Shown piece by piece: positions 42,596 to 53,856 of a stretch of 64,000 nucleotides of DNA. The notes below the pieces were generated by a model that ran no database searches, was not told the origin of the DNA, and worked only from the letters and a program-made list of their open reading frames with translations. Positions within the stretch are counted from its first letter, which is position 1. Each line of letters begins with the position of its first letter. The DNA lies in the NCBI RefSeq assembly GCF_036898095.1, contig NC_090743.1, positions 24,852,424-24,916,423 on the forward strand, read 5' to 3'. The stretch comes from Palaemon carinicauda. Lineage: Eukaryota > Arthropoda > Malacostraca > Decapoda > Palaemonidae. The translations under genes and the position numbers were made by a program.

Positions 42596-43470
42596 CTCAA
42601 ATAGCTGACTTTCTCTTATATCTGAGGAAAGAACGATCTCTTTCAGCTCCCACTATCAAGGGTTACAGAAGCATGTTGGCATCAGTCTTCCGTCACAGAG
42701 GCTTAGATCTTTACAACAATAAAGATCTACAAGACCTCCTTAAGTCTTTTGAGACCACGAAGGAGCGTCGTTTGGTTACACCTGGTTGGAATTTAGACGT
42801 GGTACTAAGATTCCTTATGTCAGACAGGTTCGAACCGCTTCAATCAGCCTCCCTGAAAGATCTCACCTTTAAGACTCTTTTCCTGATATGCTTAACCACA
42901 GCTAAAAGAGTCAGTGAGATTCATGCCTTCAGCAAGAACATCGGATTCTCATCCGAAACGGCTACATGTTCTACAACTTGGTTTTCTAGCCAAACACGAG
43001 CTGCCTTCTCGGCCTTGACCAATATCGTTCGATATTCCAAACTTATCGCATGGTTTGAAATGAACTAGAAAGAGTATTATGTCCTGTAAGAGGTCTTAAG
43101 TTCTATTTAAAAACCTTTACGAGGCCCATCTGAAGCTTTATGGTGTTCAGTTAAGAATCCATCTTTGCCTTTGTCAGAGAATTCTTTATCCTATTTTATC
43201 AGACTGTTAATACGAGAAGCTCATTCCCATCTGAATGAGGAAGACCAAGCTTTGCTGAAGGTGACACACGAAGTTAGAGCTGTCGCAACTTCCGTGGCCT
43301 TTAAACAAAATAGATCTCTGCAAAGTATATTCGACGCAACCTATTGGAAAAGCAAATCAGTGTTCGCGTCTTTTATCTTAAGAATGTCCAGTCTCTTTAC
43401 GAGACCTGCTACACTCTGGGACCATTCGTAGCAACGAGTGCAGTAGTGGTGAGGGCTCCACCACTACAAT
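42022..43470 (+). pseudogene. Copy D tyrosine recombinase, frameshifted
   Basis: The N-terminal domain and first catalytic Arg (TTAKRVSEIHAF) are intact in an open frame to 43068. A small deletion near 42970 shifts the frame, and another near 43115 removes residues of the RTKPLRG segment. The C-terminal part (43165 onward) has VTHEVRAVATS (HxxR) and then a further shift before the Tyr segment. Recognisable but dead, unlike the recombinase of copy E. Confidence 0.87.
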
Positions 43471-43889
43471 TCCTTAATTCCATAACCTTTTTAATCTTTC
43501 TCTTGAAATGTTTTATTATTGTTTTGGGTTGTCCGGAAGGCTAAGAAGCCTTTCGCATCCTACTTGATTTGGCGGGTGGTCAAAGTCATTTCTTGAGAAG
43601 CGCCTAGATTAGAGGTTTTGATGAGGACCTTTAGTATGGGTTGCAACCCTTCATACTTCAGCTCCTAGGAGTCGCTCAGCATCCTATGAGGATCGCGAGG
43701 CTCAGTAAGGAAGACGTACTTAAAAAGGCAGAGTAATTGTTCAAGTCGACTTCCTTACCAGGTACTTATTTATTTTATGTTTGTTATTTTGAATAACTGC
43801 TAAAATAAAATACGGAATACTTAGCTCATAATAATGTCAACATGTAATGCTGGTCTCTACCCACCCCCCTGGGTGTGAATCAGCTATAT

Positions 43890-43968
43890 GATCATCGGGT
43901 AAGTTTAATATTGAAAAATGTTATTTTCCTTAGTAAAATAAATTTTTGAATATACTTACCCGATGATC
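43890..43968. repeat. ICR of copy D
   Basis: 79 bp, GATCATCGGG ... CCCGATGATC. It carries TTTTCCTTAG, matching CTAAGGAAAA in D's own right end. Confidence 0.92.
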
Positions 43969-44218
43969 ATAAATTAAAGGACCCACCCATCCTCCCCAAT
44001 AGAGACCCAGTGGACAGAGGAGAAAATTGGTTCTTTGTTGACATCGAGTACTTGAGTACCTACTTGACAGATGGCGCTGTTGATGTACACCCCCACCTGT
44101 ATAGCGATCGCTGGCGTATTCCGCCCGTAGGTTTTTCTGTCGGGCAGCAGAGCTGACAGCTATATGATCATCGGGTAAGTATATTCAAAAATTTATTTTA
44201 CTAAGGAAAATAACATTT

Positions 44219-44880
44219 TATTTACCTTTGGAGTGACGTAACTTGAGCTGGTAGTGGGTGGAGGCAGAGGGGGGAGGAGACGGCAGATATAAAAACTTAT
44301 CAATGCTAATTATGTTATGTACACTTAATAATAAATTTATTCTTACTATTAAACGCTTAAAATTAAAAATGCTTTTTGTTATTATTTTTGTCTTTTGAAA
44401 TTTTTTTTATGATTTTTTTTAGAACTTGGAAAAATTACTCTTTTTTTTTTTTTTTTTAGGTTTTTTAATAGAATCACTTATATCATCTTTGCTTTCTAAC
44501 ACTTCTCTTTTGGAGAAATATCTATCCAAAGAAGCCTGTTTCTGACGATTCCTCAACATATTTCTAAAATGACTCATACACTTGTCTTTAACACTCTCCA
44601 TAAAATGACCTGTGTGAAGTTTTTCTTGGTGTTTTTTTCAATGAATCTCGTAAGGTTTTCATACCAACCGATAGCTTTCCTTATTTCTGCCAATGTCGTT
44701 TCTTCAGTCTCCCCCCCCCCCTCACTGTCCATGTGAGCTAATGAAGGGGGTTTGGGGAAGCCTATAGGTCTAGCTGTTGAGTCATCAGCAACCATTGCCT
44801 GGCCCTTCTTGGTCCTAGCTTGGGTGGAGAAGGGCTTGGGCACTGATCATATGTATATATGGTCAGTCTCTAGGGCATTG
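44219..44880 (-). pseudogene. Tigger/pogo-like transposase C-terminal remnant
   Basis: Resumption of the transposon split by D. On the minus strand, 44843-44574 and 44601-44419 encode an acidic region (MDSEGGGETEETTLAEIRKA) and a C-terminal tail with QKQASLDRYFSKRE, a motif often found at the end of Tigger-type transposases. The DDE domain and the other TIR are absent, so the element is truncated near 44880. Identification is moderate, from tail motif plus TIR. Confidence 0.6.
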
Positions 44881-45233
44881 TCCTTCTTGATAGGCAATGC
44901 CACTGTCTCTTGCCTCTATCATTCATAAACAACCTTTAAACCTGCCCTCAGTTGGAAGTCAAACCACCTCCTTGGAATGTATTGAAAGCACAACGTTCCT
45001 TGAAAGGAACACCGTACGAACCTCTTCATAAAGCACCAGATTGTGACTTGACCCTGAAGACTGTGTTTCTGCTAGCCCTGGCCTCTGTCAAGAGAGTCAG
45101 TGAGCTACATGATCTTTCCTGTGACATCACCCATTTAAGGGTAGGTTCTAGGTAGGTACCTCAGTGGTTTTATGCCATATATCTTATTTACAGTAATTAG
45201 TAGTTCTGTAATCGAGCAATAGCATGCATGCAT

Positions 45234-45276
45234 GCATACATACATACATACATACATACATACATACATACATGCA
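45234..45276 (+). repeat. Microsatellite (CATA)n
   Basis: About ten tandem CATA units with a few CATG variants at the edges. Confidence 0.95.
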
Positions 45277-45359
45277 TATAGACATACAAAGAGACAGAGT
45301 TACTTTCATATCTCTTAACAAATATTACCTGGTCACTAAAAACAAGTACAGGTACGCAA

Positions 45360-45460
45360 ATTTCCGGGACGAAAAAGTCCTGGGACGCAACTGTCCCGGG
45401 ACGCAATTGTCCGGGACACAACTGTCCGGGACGTAAATGTCCAGTACGCAATTGTCCTAC
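45360..45460 (+). repeat. Short palindromic tandem repeats, 16-18 bp
   Basis: About six variants of GGGACGCAATTGTCC, each an imperfect palindrome, adjacent to one another. Interrupts the family III YR together with the microsatellite. Confidence 0.85.
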
Positions 45461-46476
45461 CACCTCAAAGGTATGGGGGCAACTGACACTCAGTTTTGTC
45501 CCTTAGTCTGTGGCTAAGACTCAAAATCTTGCTGTAGTGGATCCTAGATTCGGGCCCTTTCGGATTGGGAGACTCTGTTTTGTAACAGATGACCCAGACC
45601 TACTGTTACTCAGCCCTGTGAGGTCACTAAGGAAATACTTAAAGAGAACTTCCAGAGCTGCCCTCATATCAGCTGTGTTTTGTGAGCATGGGGAGAATCA
45701 AGAGGACAGGTAATTGAGAGAGCCATACAATCGGTCTTTTCACCTTTCGGTCATCATCCCCATGCCCACAACATCAGGGATTTCAGCACATCCCTGGCGT
45801 TCAAAAAGAATTTTTCTGTAATGCAGGTACTATAAGCGGTCGTGTGGAAATGGCAAACAACTTTTACCACCCACTACCTGCAAAACATAACCTACAGGAC
45901 CTGTAGTGGCTGCACAATATGTTGTCAATAACACCTTGGTTCCCTTGTAGGACAAGTAGCAGAAGGGTTCAGGGCAGATGTTACCCACTATTGAGTCAAG
46001 GATGGATGCACGAATGACTGGCCACTTCCTATTTCATCCTCCCCTCTCTTTGGGTCCAGCATCTGAGGAACTTTACAAGCTGACCACCTCTAACTGCAGG
46101 TGGGTAGCATTGTCCCTTGTGTAACCTGATATATGTTTATATATTTATGTCCCCATTCTCTAAGCGAGGTGGACCCAGGCATTGTCTAGGTGAAGGGAGG
46201 AGTTTGGCTCTAAATTTATGCTTACCTGGTCAAGTGACATTGCTAAATTCTAAACATAGCACGGATTGTCCATGCCGTCATCCCCGATGATGAGATGTCA
46301 GGGTGCCCTCTAAAAGCTTGCGGGAACCACAGACTCAACCCAAGACAGTCACCAGCCAGTTGGTTTTGGACTTCCCCCACCATGGAGTGAGTTTCCACTG
46401 TAAAGAGCGTAGGGAGTTTATATATAGTTCCGGCACAAATGACAAATTTGGAATAATTTGTATTTTTCCTAACTAT

Positions 46477-46488
46477 ACAATCCCGGAG
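46477..46488. repeat. Target-site duplication of RTE 3' fragment
   Basis: ACAATCCCGGAG here and again at 47403-47414. Confidence 0.9.
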
Positions 46489-47402
46489 TAAGGTTATGAG
46501 ATGTACGAGAAGGGAAGGTGGTGCAAGGTTGAATGTCATGTTGAATGGAGAGTTACTTGAGGAGGTGGATCAGTTTAAGTACTTGGGGTCTGTTGTTGCA
46601 GCAAATGGTGGAGTGGAAGCAGATGTACGTCAGAGAGTGAATGAAGGTTGCAAAGTGTTGGGGGCAGTTAAGGGAGTAGTGAAAAATAGAGGGTTGGGCA
46701 TGAATGTAAAGAGAGTTCTATATGAGAAAGTGATTGTACCAACTGTGATGTATGGATCGGAGTTGTGGGGAATGAAAGTGATGGAGAGACAGAAATTGAA
46801 TGTGTTTGAGATGAAGTGTCTGAGGAGTATGGCTGGTGTATCTCGAGTAGATAGGGTCAGGAACGAGGTGGTGAGGGTGAGAACGGGTGTAAGAAATGAG
46901 TTAGCGGCTAGAGTGGATATGAATGTGTTGAGGTGGTTTGGCCATGTTGAGAGAATGGAGAATGGCTGTCTGCTAAAGAAGGTGATGAATGCAAGAGTTG
47001 ATGGGAGAAGTACAAGAGGAAAGCCAAGGTTTGGGTGGATGGATGGTGTGAAGAAAGCTCTGGGTGATAGGAGGATAGATGTGAGAGAGGCAAGAGAGCG
47101 TGCTAGAAATAGGAATGAATGGCGAGCGTTTGTGACGCAGTTCCGGTAGGCCCTGCTGCTTCCTCCGGTGCCTTAGATGACCGCGGAGGTAGCAGCAGTA
47201 GGGGACTCAGCAGTATGAAGCTTCATCTGTGGTGGAAATGTGGGAGGTTGGGCTGTGGCACCCTAGCAGTACCAGCTGAACTCGGCTGAGTCCCTGGTTA
47301 GGCTGGAGGAACATAGAGAGTAGAGGTCCCCTTTTTTGTTTTGTTCTTGTTGATGTCGGTTACCCCCCAAAATTGGGGGAAGTGCCTTTGGTATATGGAT
47401 GG
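46489..47402 (+). mobile_element. 5'-truncated RTE-type LINE with TSD
   Basis: 914-bp insertion: the C-terminal end of the LINE ORF (46489-47149), then a 3' UTR with a short hairpin (CCCCCCAAAATTGGGGG, 47373-47389) and a GGTATATGGATGG end. Flanked by a 12-bp duplication, as expected of target-primed reverse transcription. Confidence 0.9.
46496..47149 (+). pseudogene. RTE LINE RT C-terminal region (217 codons, open)
   Basis: Contains FKYLGSVVAANGG, VMYGSELWGMK, FEMKCLRSMAGVSRVDRVRN and LRWFGHVERMENG, the conserved C-terminal end after the RT of RTE/BovB-like LINEs. It ends WRAFVTQFR. The frame is open but lacks endonuclease and palm, so it is non-functional through 5' truncation. It has no stops, which suggests recent insertion. 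Confidence 0.88.
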
Positions 47403-49169
47403 ACAATCCCGGAGCCCATTACACATACTGGTTCTACCATCATCTTCCCCCAGGAGTCCTGCCACAATTACAAAATGACAGTTTGTTACTAGTGTACAGT
47501 AATTGTGAGCAGGGTCGTTGGTCTACCCCTCTCTGCTAACTAGCCTTTTTCATTTCACATTTTAGACCAGTTGTAATGAGTTGTAAGTTTTGATATTTCA
47601 GCTGAGTGGTTTGGTTACTATACTTTATAACAAAATTATTTCTAGTGCTTGTATTTTTTTTACATTATATTTGTCTGATGGTTGAATGCATAAGCCTATT
47701 ATATTTGTCAATTCTGTCCACCTTAAAGTAAAGAAAGATTAAAGTAAAGTAAAAGATAGTTTTAAATATTTAACTTAGCCGGTGAATATATAGCTGCAAC
47801 TCTGTTGCTCGACAGACAAAAAAAACTGTAAAAACTCGCCAGCGATCGCTATACAGGTTGCGGGTGTGCCCATCAGCGCCAACTGTCGGCCAGATACCAT
47901 ACTCAATGTAAACAAAGACTCAATTTCTTCTCTGTCGACGTGTCGACAAGACGTACTTTTACTCGCTGTAGAACCTGGAGTTTTCTCAACATATTTGGTG
48001 AAGTACTTCATTTTGGTTTGAGCTTTCGCAATGCAGGTGTTTTATCTTCATCTTAAATCTTGAACTCGTTTTGGATAGATTTAATTTTTGGTTACAAAGA
48101 GAGTATGGACTTTCTTTGACTTTTAAATGGCCGACCCTTCCCTTAGACGGAAGTGTGTTTAGGCTTTTAGTAATTATCTTATCACGTTATAAATTAATTA
48201 TAGATTTTCCTCTAATATCTCTCACCGCCTTTATTAGGCCTCTTCGATTAACTTTCCATTTATAATAAACATAAAAAATAAATTTTAATGTTTTGTTTAT
48301 ATGCGACCTTTCCTGAGAGTAGGCGGTCCTAACTTGGAAACCGAAGTTAAACAACGTTGAGCCCTTTCAATCGTAAATAGCTTTTAAAGAGCTAATGATT
48401 TAAAACTTTTTAAATGAATATTTTTAATAAATATTTTATGAAAGAATTTCTTTGAATAGTCTTCGTACTGTTTTCAAAGATGAACTAACGTTTAGTTTAT
48501 TTATGCTACGCAGTTTGCGCTCTATCGTTACGATAGAGAGAGAGAGTATCACAGTTTCACTTTGCAGAAAGAGTAAATCGATTCTGACGTTTTGTTCATT
48601 CTTCTTTCAAAGCTTAAATGTTTTAAATTCTATTTTAAAGGAACTTTTTAATTGAAAAACCTTTCAGTTTTTTCCTTTGGTCAAATAACATGTTTTTTTG
48701 ACGAAATGTAATTGGGCTCTTCTCTTGGGTGCGAAATCAAGAGAGAAAGAGAGAGAGAGATAGAGACGGAGGGAGAGAGAGGAGAGAAAACGTTCCGTTC
48801 AAGCGGGTAACGTTGTTCTCGAGTTACTCTCGTCCCTAGTCTCTGTACGGGGAGAAAGGATAAAACGTTTTTAGTTTTATTCTCGTCCCCAGGCAATGTA
48901 CGGTGACAGATTGAAAACGTAGTTTTGAATGAACTAGTGTTTCTTCTCTTCCCCAACCACTGAATTTTTTTTTTTATCTTAAAAGATGTTTACTGTTTTT
49001 TTGCTGGTATTAATGTGCTTGCATTATACGACTGATTTCGCATTTACTACCTTTTGATGAGGGTAGAATTGCGTGCTTCAGGTAGAAATCAGTAAAAGTT
49101 TCGATTTCAGTGAAATAAGTGCAAAACAGAAAATCGTAGTGATAAAGTGATATTGCGCAAAGTGTTACA

Positions 49170-50340
49170 GTGTTGCGTCCGAGGGTTCGTCTGTTCGTGC
49201 CTGTCGTTCACCTAGTCCGGGACCTCTTGCAAGCTCCCAAGCCCAGGGGAGAAGTAATGTCGTACGACTTATGGGTTCGAGAGGCCTTGATCAGCGAACA
49301 GACGTTTCCCTCTTTGGTATCGGGTGTATCTTACCAAGATCTCCCCTACCATAAGGCGAGAGAGACAATTTTCTCCTCGTCATCCGAAGGCTTTTCGCAT
49401 AAGAAACCTGTAACAAGGTTTCGAGGCCCTTAAGCGAAAGTCAGTCCTTTCAGGACAGGTCCAGCGTCCTGGTTGCAGCCATTAGGACAGCTCTGACCCT
49501 ATGCAGTCATCGGAAAAATGCTCGCCGCCTAACAAAAGCGTAACACAGACTCCGAGAGTCTTTTTTGTTGGCAAAGTGTTGCGGTCACAGACGTTACCCT
49601 CGTCTCTTACCGCAACCATTTCCGTTGATCCTAACTGGGTTGTACGGCAAGACATGCAGAATAAGCTTGCCTCCCTTATGGAAGACTATTCTGCCGATTA
49701 GTCCGTTGAGCCTAGCCGTTTATCTCATCGAGATCCTGGCTTTCAGCCAACCTAACGTTCCTTTGTGCGTCCTGTTGACGTTGGCGTAGCTAAGTCACGT
49801 CAGTCAGGTTGTTTAGAACCACACTCGATGCAGTCTCGTGTGGATTTTCAGCCACATTTGGACGTTAGGCCACTTGCTGATGCTCCTGTTGATGTTCAGG
49901 ACGTTCGCTAACAATCGGAGTTGACTTGTTTTGACGCTGTGCGTCAACCTCCGCATTCTAGAGTTGTTTTGACTGCTCAGTCAAGGCAGTCAAAGCAGTC
50001 TCGAGTGGACGCTGTGCGTCTTCACGCACCTTTTGTTGTTGACAGTTCACAGACTGTCAAGCAGTTACATGACGTTGCGTCCTGGTCTCTCGCACCTGTG
50101 GTTGTTGACAGTTCACAGACTGTCAAGCAGTTACATGACGTTGCGTCCTGGTCCGCTACTAATGCACCAGTGCGTGTGGACTCTGCTTGTAAAGCATTTC
50201 CACCACGGTAGGTCTCTCCCTTGCTTGAGACTCGGCTATTATCGGACAAGGTTCCTTTAGATGAGGAAGTTGCTGTTCCCCCTCCTACTGATATTCCCTT
50301 GAGGATTCTGTCAGACGGAGAGGAGCCTAAAGCTGCTTAG
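49170..50340 (+). pseudogene. Copy E gag fragments, first block
   Basis: Gag middle region in broken frames: SSQAQGRSNVV-like near 49240, SVDPNWVVRQDMQNKLASLM (49616-49678), then FDAVRQPPHSRVV and a 62-bp duplication carrying DSSQTVKQLHDVASW. N-terminal Cys cluster absent, replaced by the leader. 50340-50790 holds scraps of the conserved gag C-terminal domain with stops (LGVPASAQIDFSNLVDS). Confidence 0.78.
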
Positions 50341-50867
50341 CCCTCTATGGACTTTTATTAAATCATGCTGATTTTTAAGGATCTTTGTCCGGATCTTTTT
50401 GTAACTGCTGCTCCTCGTTCGCCTAAACGTCAAAGCTTACACTAGGCCTAGCTACTTCGAAGCCGTTGTTTATAAGCTAGTGCTCTCTCGCTCTCCTAGA
50501 GAGCTTTACGTTTGCTAGGCGACTGGTTTATCACCAGGAGGAGTTTGGTGGATACAGCCTTTGCTTTCCCTTCTTTTAAACTGGCTTATAGAGCGAGAGT
50601 CTGATATGACACGAGAGAAGTTCTCGGCTTGGGAGTTCCTGCCTCTGCCCAGATAGACTTCTCAAATCTCGTTGACTCTCCCTGGCGCCTGGCCAGGAGA
50701 CGCTCCAAGATTTTACAGGTCAACTTCACAGCTGTTTTCGATCCTTTGAAGTTTTGCTGTACAATTATGTCATGCATAAACAAGGCTTTCAGGGATGGAA
50801 AGCGGTACCGCCTCAGTCGCTAACCCCGTCTGTTGCCGCACCTGCTCCCGTAGACCCTTGATGGGCT

Positions 50868-51434
50868 TTGCTGCAAGACATGCAGTCCAAGCTTGCGTCC
50901 TTGATGGAGGACTTTAATGCGGAGAAGGTTGCTGCTGAACCTTCTGGCCAACAACCTTCCAAGCGGTCGGTTGTGCGTCCTGTTGACACTGAGGTAACCT
51001 TCTCGCGTCTACCAGTTGAGGTGGTTCCTCCACCGATGCGACCCAGTGTGGGTTGCCAGCCGCACGTTGACGTTAAGCGACGCTCGGAGGTGGTTGTTGA
51101 CGTTCAGGACGTTCAACAACCATCAGAGGTGACTTGTTTTGACGCGGTGCGTCAACCTCCGCAACCCGGTATGGTGTTGACTGCACAACCCAGACGGTCT
51201 AGACAGTCTCGGGTGGACACTGTGCGTCCTCGCGCACCCATGGTTGTTGACAGTTCACAGACTGTGCAGCAGTTCCATGACGTTGCGTCCGGCTCCGTCA
51301 CGCATGCACCAGTGCGACCGGACTCAGCGAGCCAGACGTTGCCCACTCCGTTGCCGTTTCCTCATCAGTTTTCGGATGAGGAACTATCTGATGAGGACGT
51401 TGCTGAACAACAAGACGATCAGCCCCCAGAATAG
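50868..51434 (+). pseudogene. Copy E gag, second middle block (188 codons, open)
   Basis: MLQDMQSKLASLMEDFNAEK, a Pro/Val-rich stretch with repeated RPVDTEV and QPPQPG-type words, DSSQTVQQFHDVASGS, then acidic EELSDEDVAEQQDDQ just before the junction with RT. Equivalent to the middle of full gag, here repeated out of order. An open frame of doubtful independent function; no start context argues for translation. Confidence 0.6.
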
Positions 51435-52552
51435 ATCAAGCCCTGCTATCCATCCACAAGATGCTGAAGAAGGAACGCTGCTCAGTCAGGCTGTGGTTGA
51501 GTCTGGTAGGGACGCTGTCATCCCTGGAACAGTTTGTATCACTTGATGGAAGGACAATATCAACCTAAGAGGGTCTTCCCCTGGCTGTTCAGACTCCCCA
51601 CCACGTTCTCTTCTCGGACGCATCGGACTTGGGCTGGGGCGCGACACTGGACGGTCGGGAATGCTCAGGTCTGTGGAACTCGAGTCAGAGGAGCATGCTT
51701 ATCAACTGCAAGGAGCTGTTGGCAGTTCATCTGGCCTTGAAAAGCTTCGAGTATCTCCTTCGAGGCAAAGTGGTGGAAGTAAACTCGGACAACACCACGC
51801 CCTTGGCGTACATCTCCAAACAAGGAGGTACCCACTCACTGACGTTGTACGAGATCGCAAGGGACCTGCTCATCTGGTCAAAAGGTCAAGACATCTCCCT
51901 AGTAACGAGGTTCATCCAAGGCGACTTGAACGTCATAGCAGATTGTCTCAGTCGGAAAGGGCAAGTAATTCCAACCGAATGGATCCTCCACAAGGATGTG
52001 TGCAAGAGACTTTGGGCCACTTGGGGTCAACCAACCATAGATCTCTTTGCAACCTCGCTGACCAAGAGGCTTCCAATCTATTGCTCCCCAGTCCCGGACC
52101 CAGCAGCAATACATATAGATGCCTTCCTCCTAGATTGGTCACATCTGGATCTCTACGCATTCCCACCGTTCAAGATTGTCAACAAGGTACTGCAGAAGTT
52201 CGCCTCTCACGAAGGGACAAGGTTGACGTTAGTTGCTCCCCTCTGGCCCGCGAGAGAATGGTTCACCAAGGTACTTCGATGGTTAGTAGACGTTCCCAGA
52301 AGTCTTCCTCTAAGGGTAGACCTTCTACGTCAGCCACACGTAAAGAAGGTACACCAAAGCCTCCATGCTCTTCATCTGACTGCCTTCAGACTATCGAAAG
52401 ACTCTCGAGAGCTAGAGGCTTTTCGAAGGAGGCAGCCAGTGCGATTGCTAGAGCAAGGAGAGCGTCTTCCATTAGAGTCTACCAATCGAAGTGGGAAGTC
52501 TTCCGAGACTGGTGCAAGTCAGTTTCTGTATCCTCGACCAGTACCTCTGTAG
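51430..52552 (+). CDS. Copy E RNase H plus MT-like ORF (RT deleted)
   Basis: The junction joins gag to the last part of RT (51440-51530). The RNase H/MT frame is open for 307 codons from 51629 to 52552. RNase H has GWGATLDG, CKELLAVHLAL, NSDNTTPLAYI and VIADCLSRKG; the first Asp lies just upstream (FSDASDL at about 51614). The MT-like part has IDLFATSLTKRL and LYAFPPFKIV. The RT palm with YLDD is absent. It overlaps the YR frame throughout. It may retain RNase H fold but cannot polymerise DNA. Confidence 0.8.
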
Positions 52553-53451
52553 CTCAAATAGCTGATTTTCTCTTATACCTGAGAAAAGGACGATCCCTTT
52601 CAGCTCCCACTATCAAGGGCTACAGAAGCATGTTGGCATCGGTCTTCCGGCATAGAGGCTTAGATCTTTCCTACAATAAAGATCTGCAAGACCTCCTTAA
52701 GTCTTTTGAGACCACCAAGGAGCGTCGTTTGGCTACCCCTGGATGGAATTTAGACGTGGTACTAAGATTCCTCATGTCAGACAGGTTGGAGCTGTTACAA
52801 TCAGCCTCCCTGAAAGATCTCACTCTTAAGACTCTTTTCCTGGTATGCTTAGTCTCGGCTAAAAGAGTCAGTGAGATTCATGCCTTCAGCAAGAACATCG
52901 GATTTTCGTCGGAAAAAGCCACTTGTTCGCTGCAACTTGGTTTTCTAGCCAAAAATGAGCTGCCTTCTCGGCCTTGGCCTAAATCTTTCGATATTCCCAG
53001 CTTATCGGAGATCGTAGGCAATGAACTAGAAAGAGTCTTATGCCCTGTTAGAGCTCTTAAGTTCTATTTAAAACGAACTAAACCTTTACGAGGCCAATCT
53101 GAAGCTTTATGGTGTTCAGTTAAGAAACCATCCTTGCCTATGTCAAAGAATGCTTGGTCATACTTTATCAGATTGTTAATACGAGAAGCTCATTCACATC
53201 TGAGTGAGGAAGACCGAACTTTGCTTAAGGTGAAGACGCACGAAGTTAGAGCTGTAGCAACTTCCGTGGCCTTTAAGCAAAATAGATCTCTGCAAAGTAT
53301 AATGGACACAACCTATTGGAGAAGCAAGTCAGCTTTCGCGTCATTTTACTTGAAAGATGTCCAGTCTCTTTACGAGAACTGCTACACACTGGGACCATTC
53401 GTAGCAGCGAGTGCAGTAGTGGGTGAGGGCTCAACCACTACAATTCCCTAA
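51661..53451 (+). CDS. Copy E tyrosine recombinase, intact (596-codon frame)
   Basis: The last 360 residues (52369-53451) form a complete recombinase: GFSKEAASAIARARRAS, TIKGYRSMLASVFRHRG, SAKRVSEIHAF (catalytic Arg), THEVRAVATS (HxxR), YWRSKS and FYLKD (Tyr), ending GEGSTTTIP. No stop or frameshift. The first 236 codons overlap RNase H/MT in another frame and correspond to the same overlapping frame seen in copies A-C. In the circular cDNA pathway it would recombine the core at the ends. The true start is unknown. Confidence 0.88.
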   Translation: MLRSVELESEEHAYQLQGAVGSSSGLEKLRVSPSRQSGGSKLGQHHALGVHLQTRRYPLTDVVRDRKGPAHLVKRSRHLPSNEVHPRRLERHSRLSQSERASNSNRMDPPQGCVQETLGHLGSTNHRSLCNLADQEASNLLLPSPGPSSNTYRCLPPRLVTSGSLRIPTVQDCQQGTAEVRLSRRDKVDVSCSPLARERMVHQGTSMVSRRSQKSSSKGRPSTSATRKEGTPKPPCSSSDCLQTIERLSRARGFSKEAASAIARARRASSIRVYQSKWEVFRDWCKSVSVSSTSTSVAQIADFLLYLRKGRSLSAPTIKGYRSMLASVFRHRGLDLSYNKDLQDLLKSFETTKERRLATPGWNLDVVLRFLMSDRLELLQSASLKDLTLKTLFLVCLVSAKRVSEIHAFSKNIGFSSEKATCSLQLGFLAKNELPSRPWPKSFDIPSLSEIVGNELERVLCPVRALKFYLKRTKPLRGQSEALWCSVKKPSLPMSKNAWSYFIRLLIREAHSHLSEEDRTLLKVKTHEVRAVATSVAFKQNRSLQSIMDTTYWRSKSAFASFYLKDVQSLYENCYTLGPFVAASAVVGEGSTTTIP

Positions 53452-53856
53452 TTCCATATCCTTTTAATCTGTCTCTTGAAATGTTTTAATGTTTTTATGG
53501 GTTGTCCGGAAGGCTAAGAAGCCTTTCGCATCCTGTTTGATTTGGCGGGTGGTCAAAGTCATTTCTTGAGAGCGCCCAGATTAGGGGTTTGATGAGGTCC
53601 TGTTGTATGGGTTGCAGCCCTTGATACTTCAGCTCCTAGGGGTCTGTCAGCATCCTAAGAGGATCGCGAGGCTCCGTAAGGAAGACGTACTTATAAGGCA
53701 GAGTAATCGTCTAAGTCGACTTCCTTACCAGGTACCTATTTATTTTGTTTTTGTTATTTTGATAACTTCTAAAATGAAATAAAAACTCTTAGCTCATAAG
53801 ATGTAAACATATTTAACTGGTCTCTACCCACCACCCTGGGTGTGAATCAGCTATAT

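Larger units (their letters stand above)
37857..44218 (+). mobile_element. Family I DIRS copy D, RT-deleted derivative
   Basis: Complete ends: left ITR 37857-38038, ICR 43890-43968, right ITR 44014-44218 (terminal variant GATCATCGGG). The inside is rearranged. A 1.2 kb leader (38040-39228) replaces the gag N-terminus; gag pieces are out of order; the RT palm is deleted; RNase H/MT and YR remain with breaks. The same rearrangements occur in copy E. Inserted in the 3' UTR of the Tigger-like element at an AAATTTTATTT target. 43500-43889 is 3' region without ORFs. Confidence 0.92.
44890..47550 (+). mobile_element. Family III-like DIRS fragment (YR, ICR, right side), interrupted
   Basis: The fragment consists of 44890-46488 and 47403-47550. 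It starts within the YR (PPPWNVLKAQRSLKGTPYEP, then LTLKTVFLLALASVKRVSEL with the catalytic Arg), is interrupted at 45165-45490 by repeats, and continues (VVDPRFGPFRIG, LRKYLKRTSRA) to an HxxR-type NIRDFSTSLAFKK near 45760. An ICR half (AATTTGTATTTTTCCTAAC, 46458-46476) and right-end-like ACCCCTCTCTGCTAACTAGC follow. Broken frames. Confidence 0.75.

Noticed and set aside
45360..45460. Possible CRISPR-like array
   Set aside because: Units are contiguous, degenerate and without unique spacers, in a eukaryotic intron; a simple tandem repeat fits.
46908..47093. Minus-strand frame within the RTE
   Set aside because: Antisense shadow of the conserved RTE C-terminal region.
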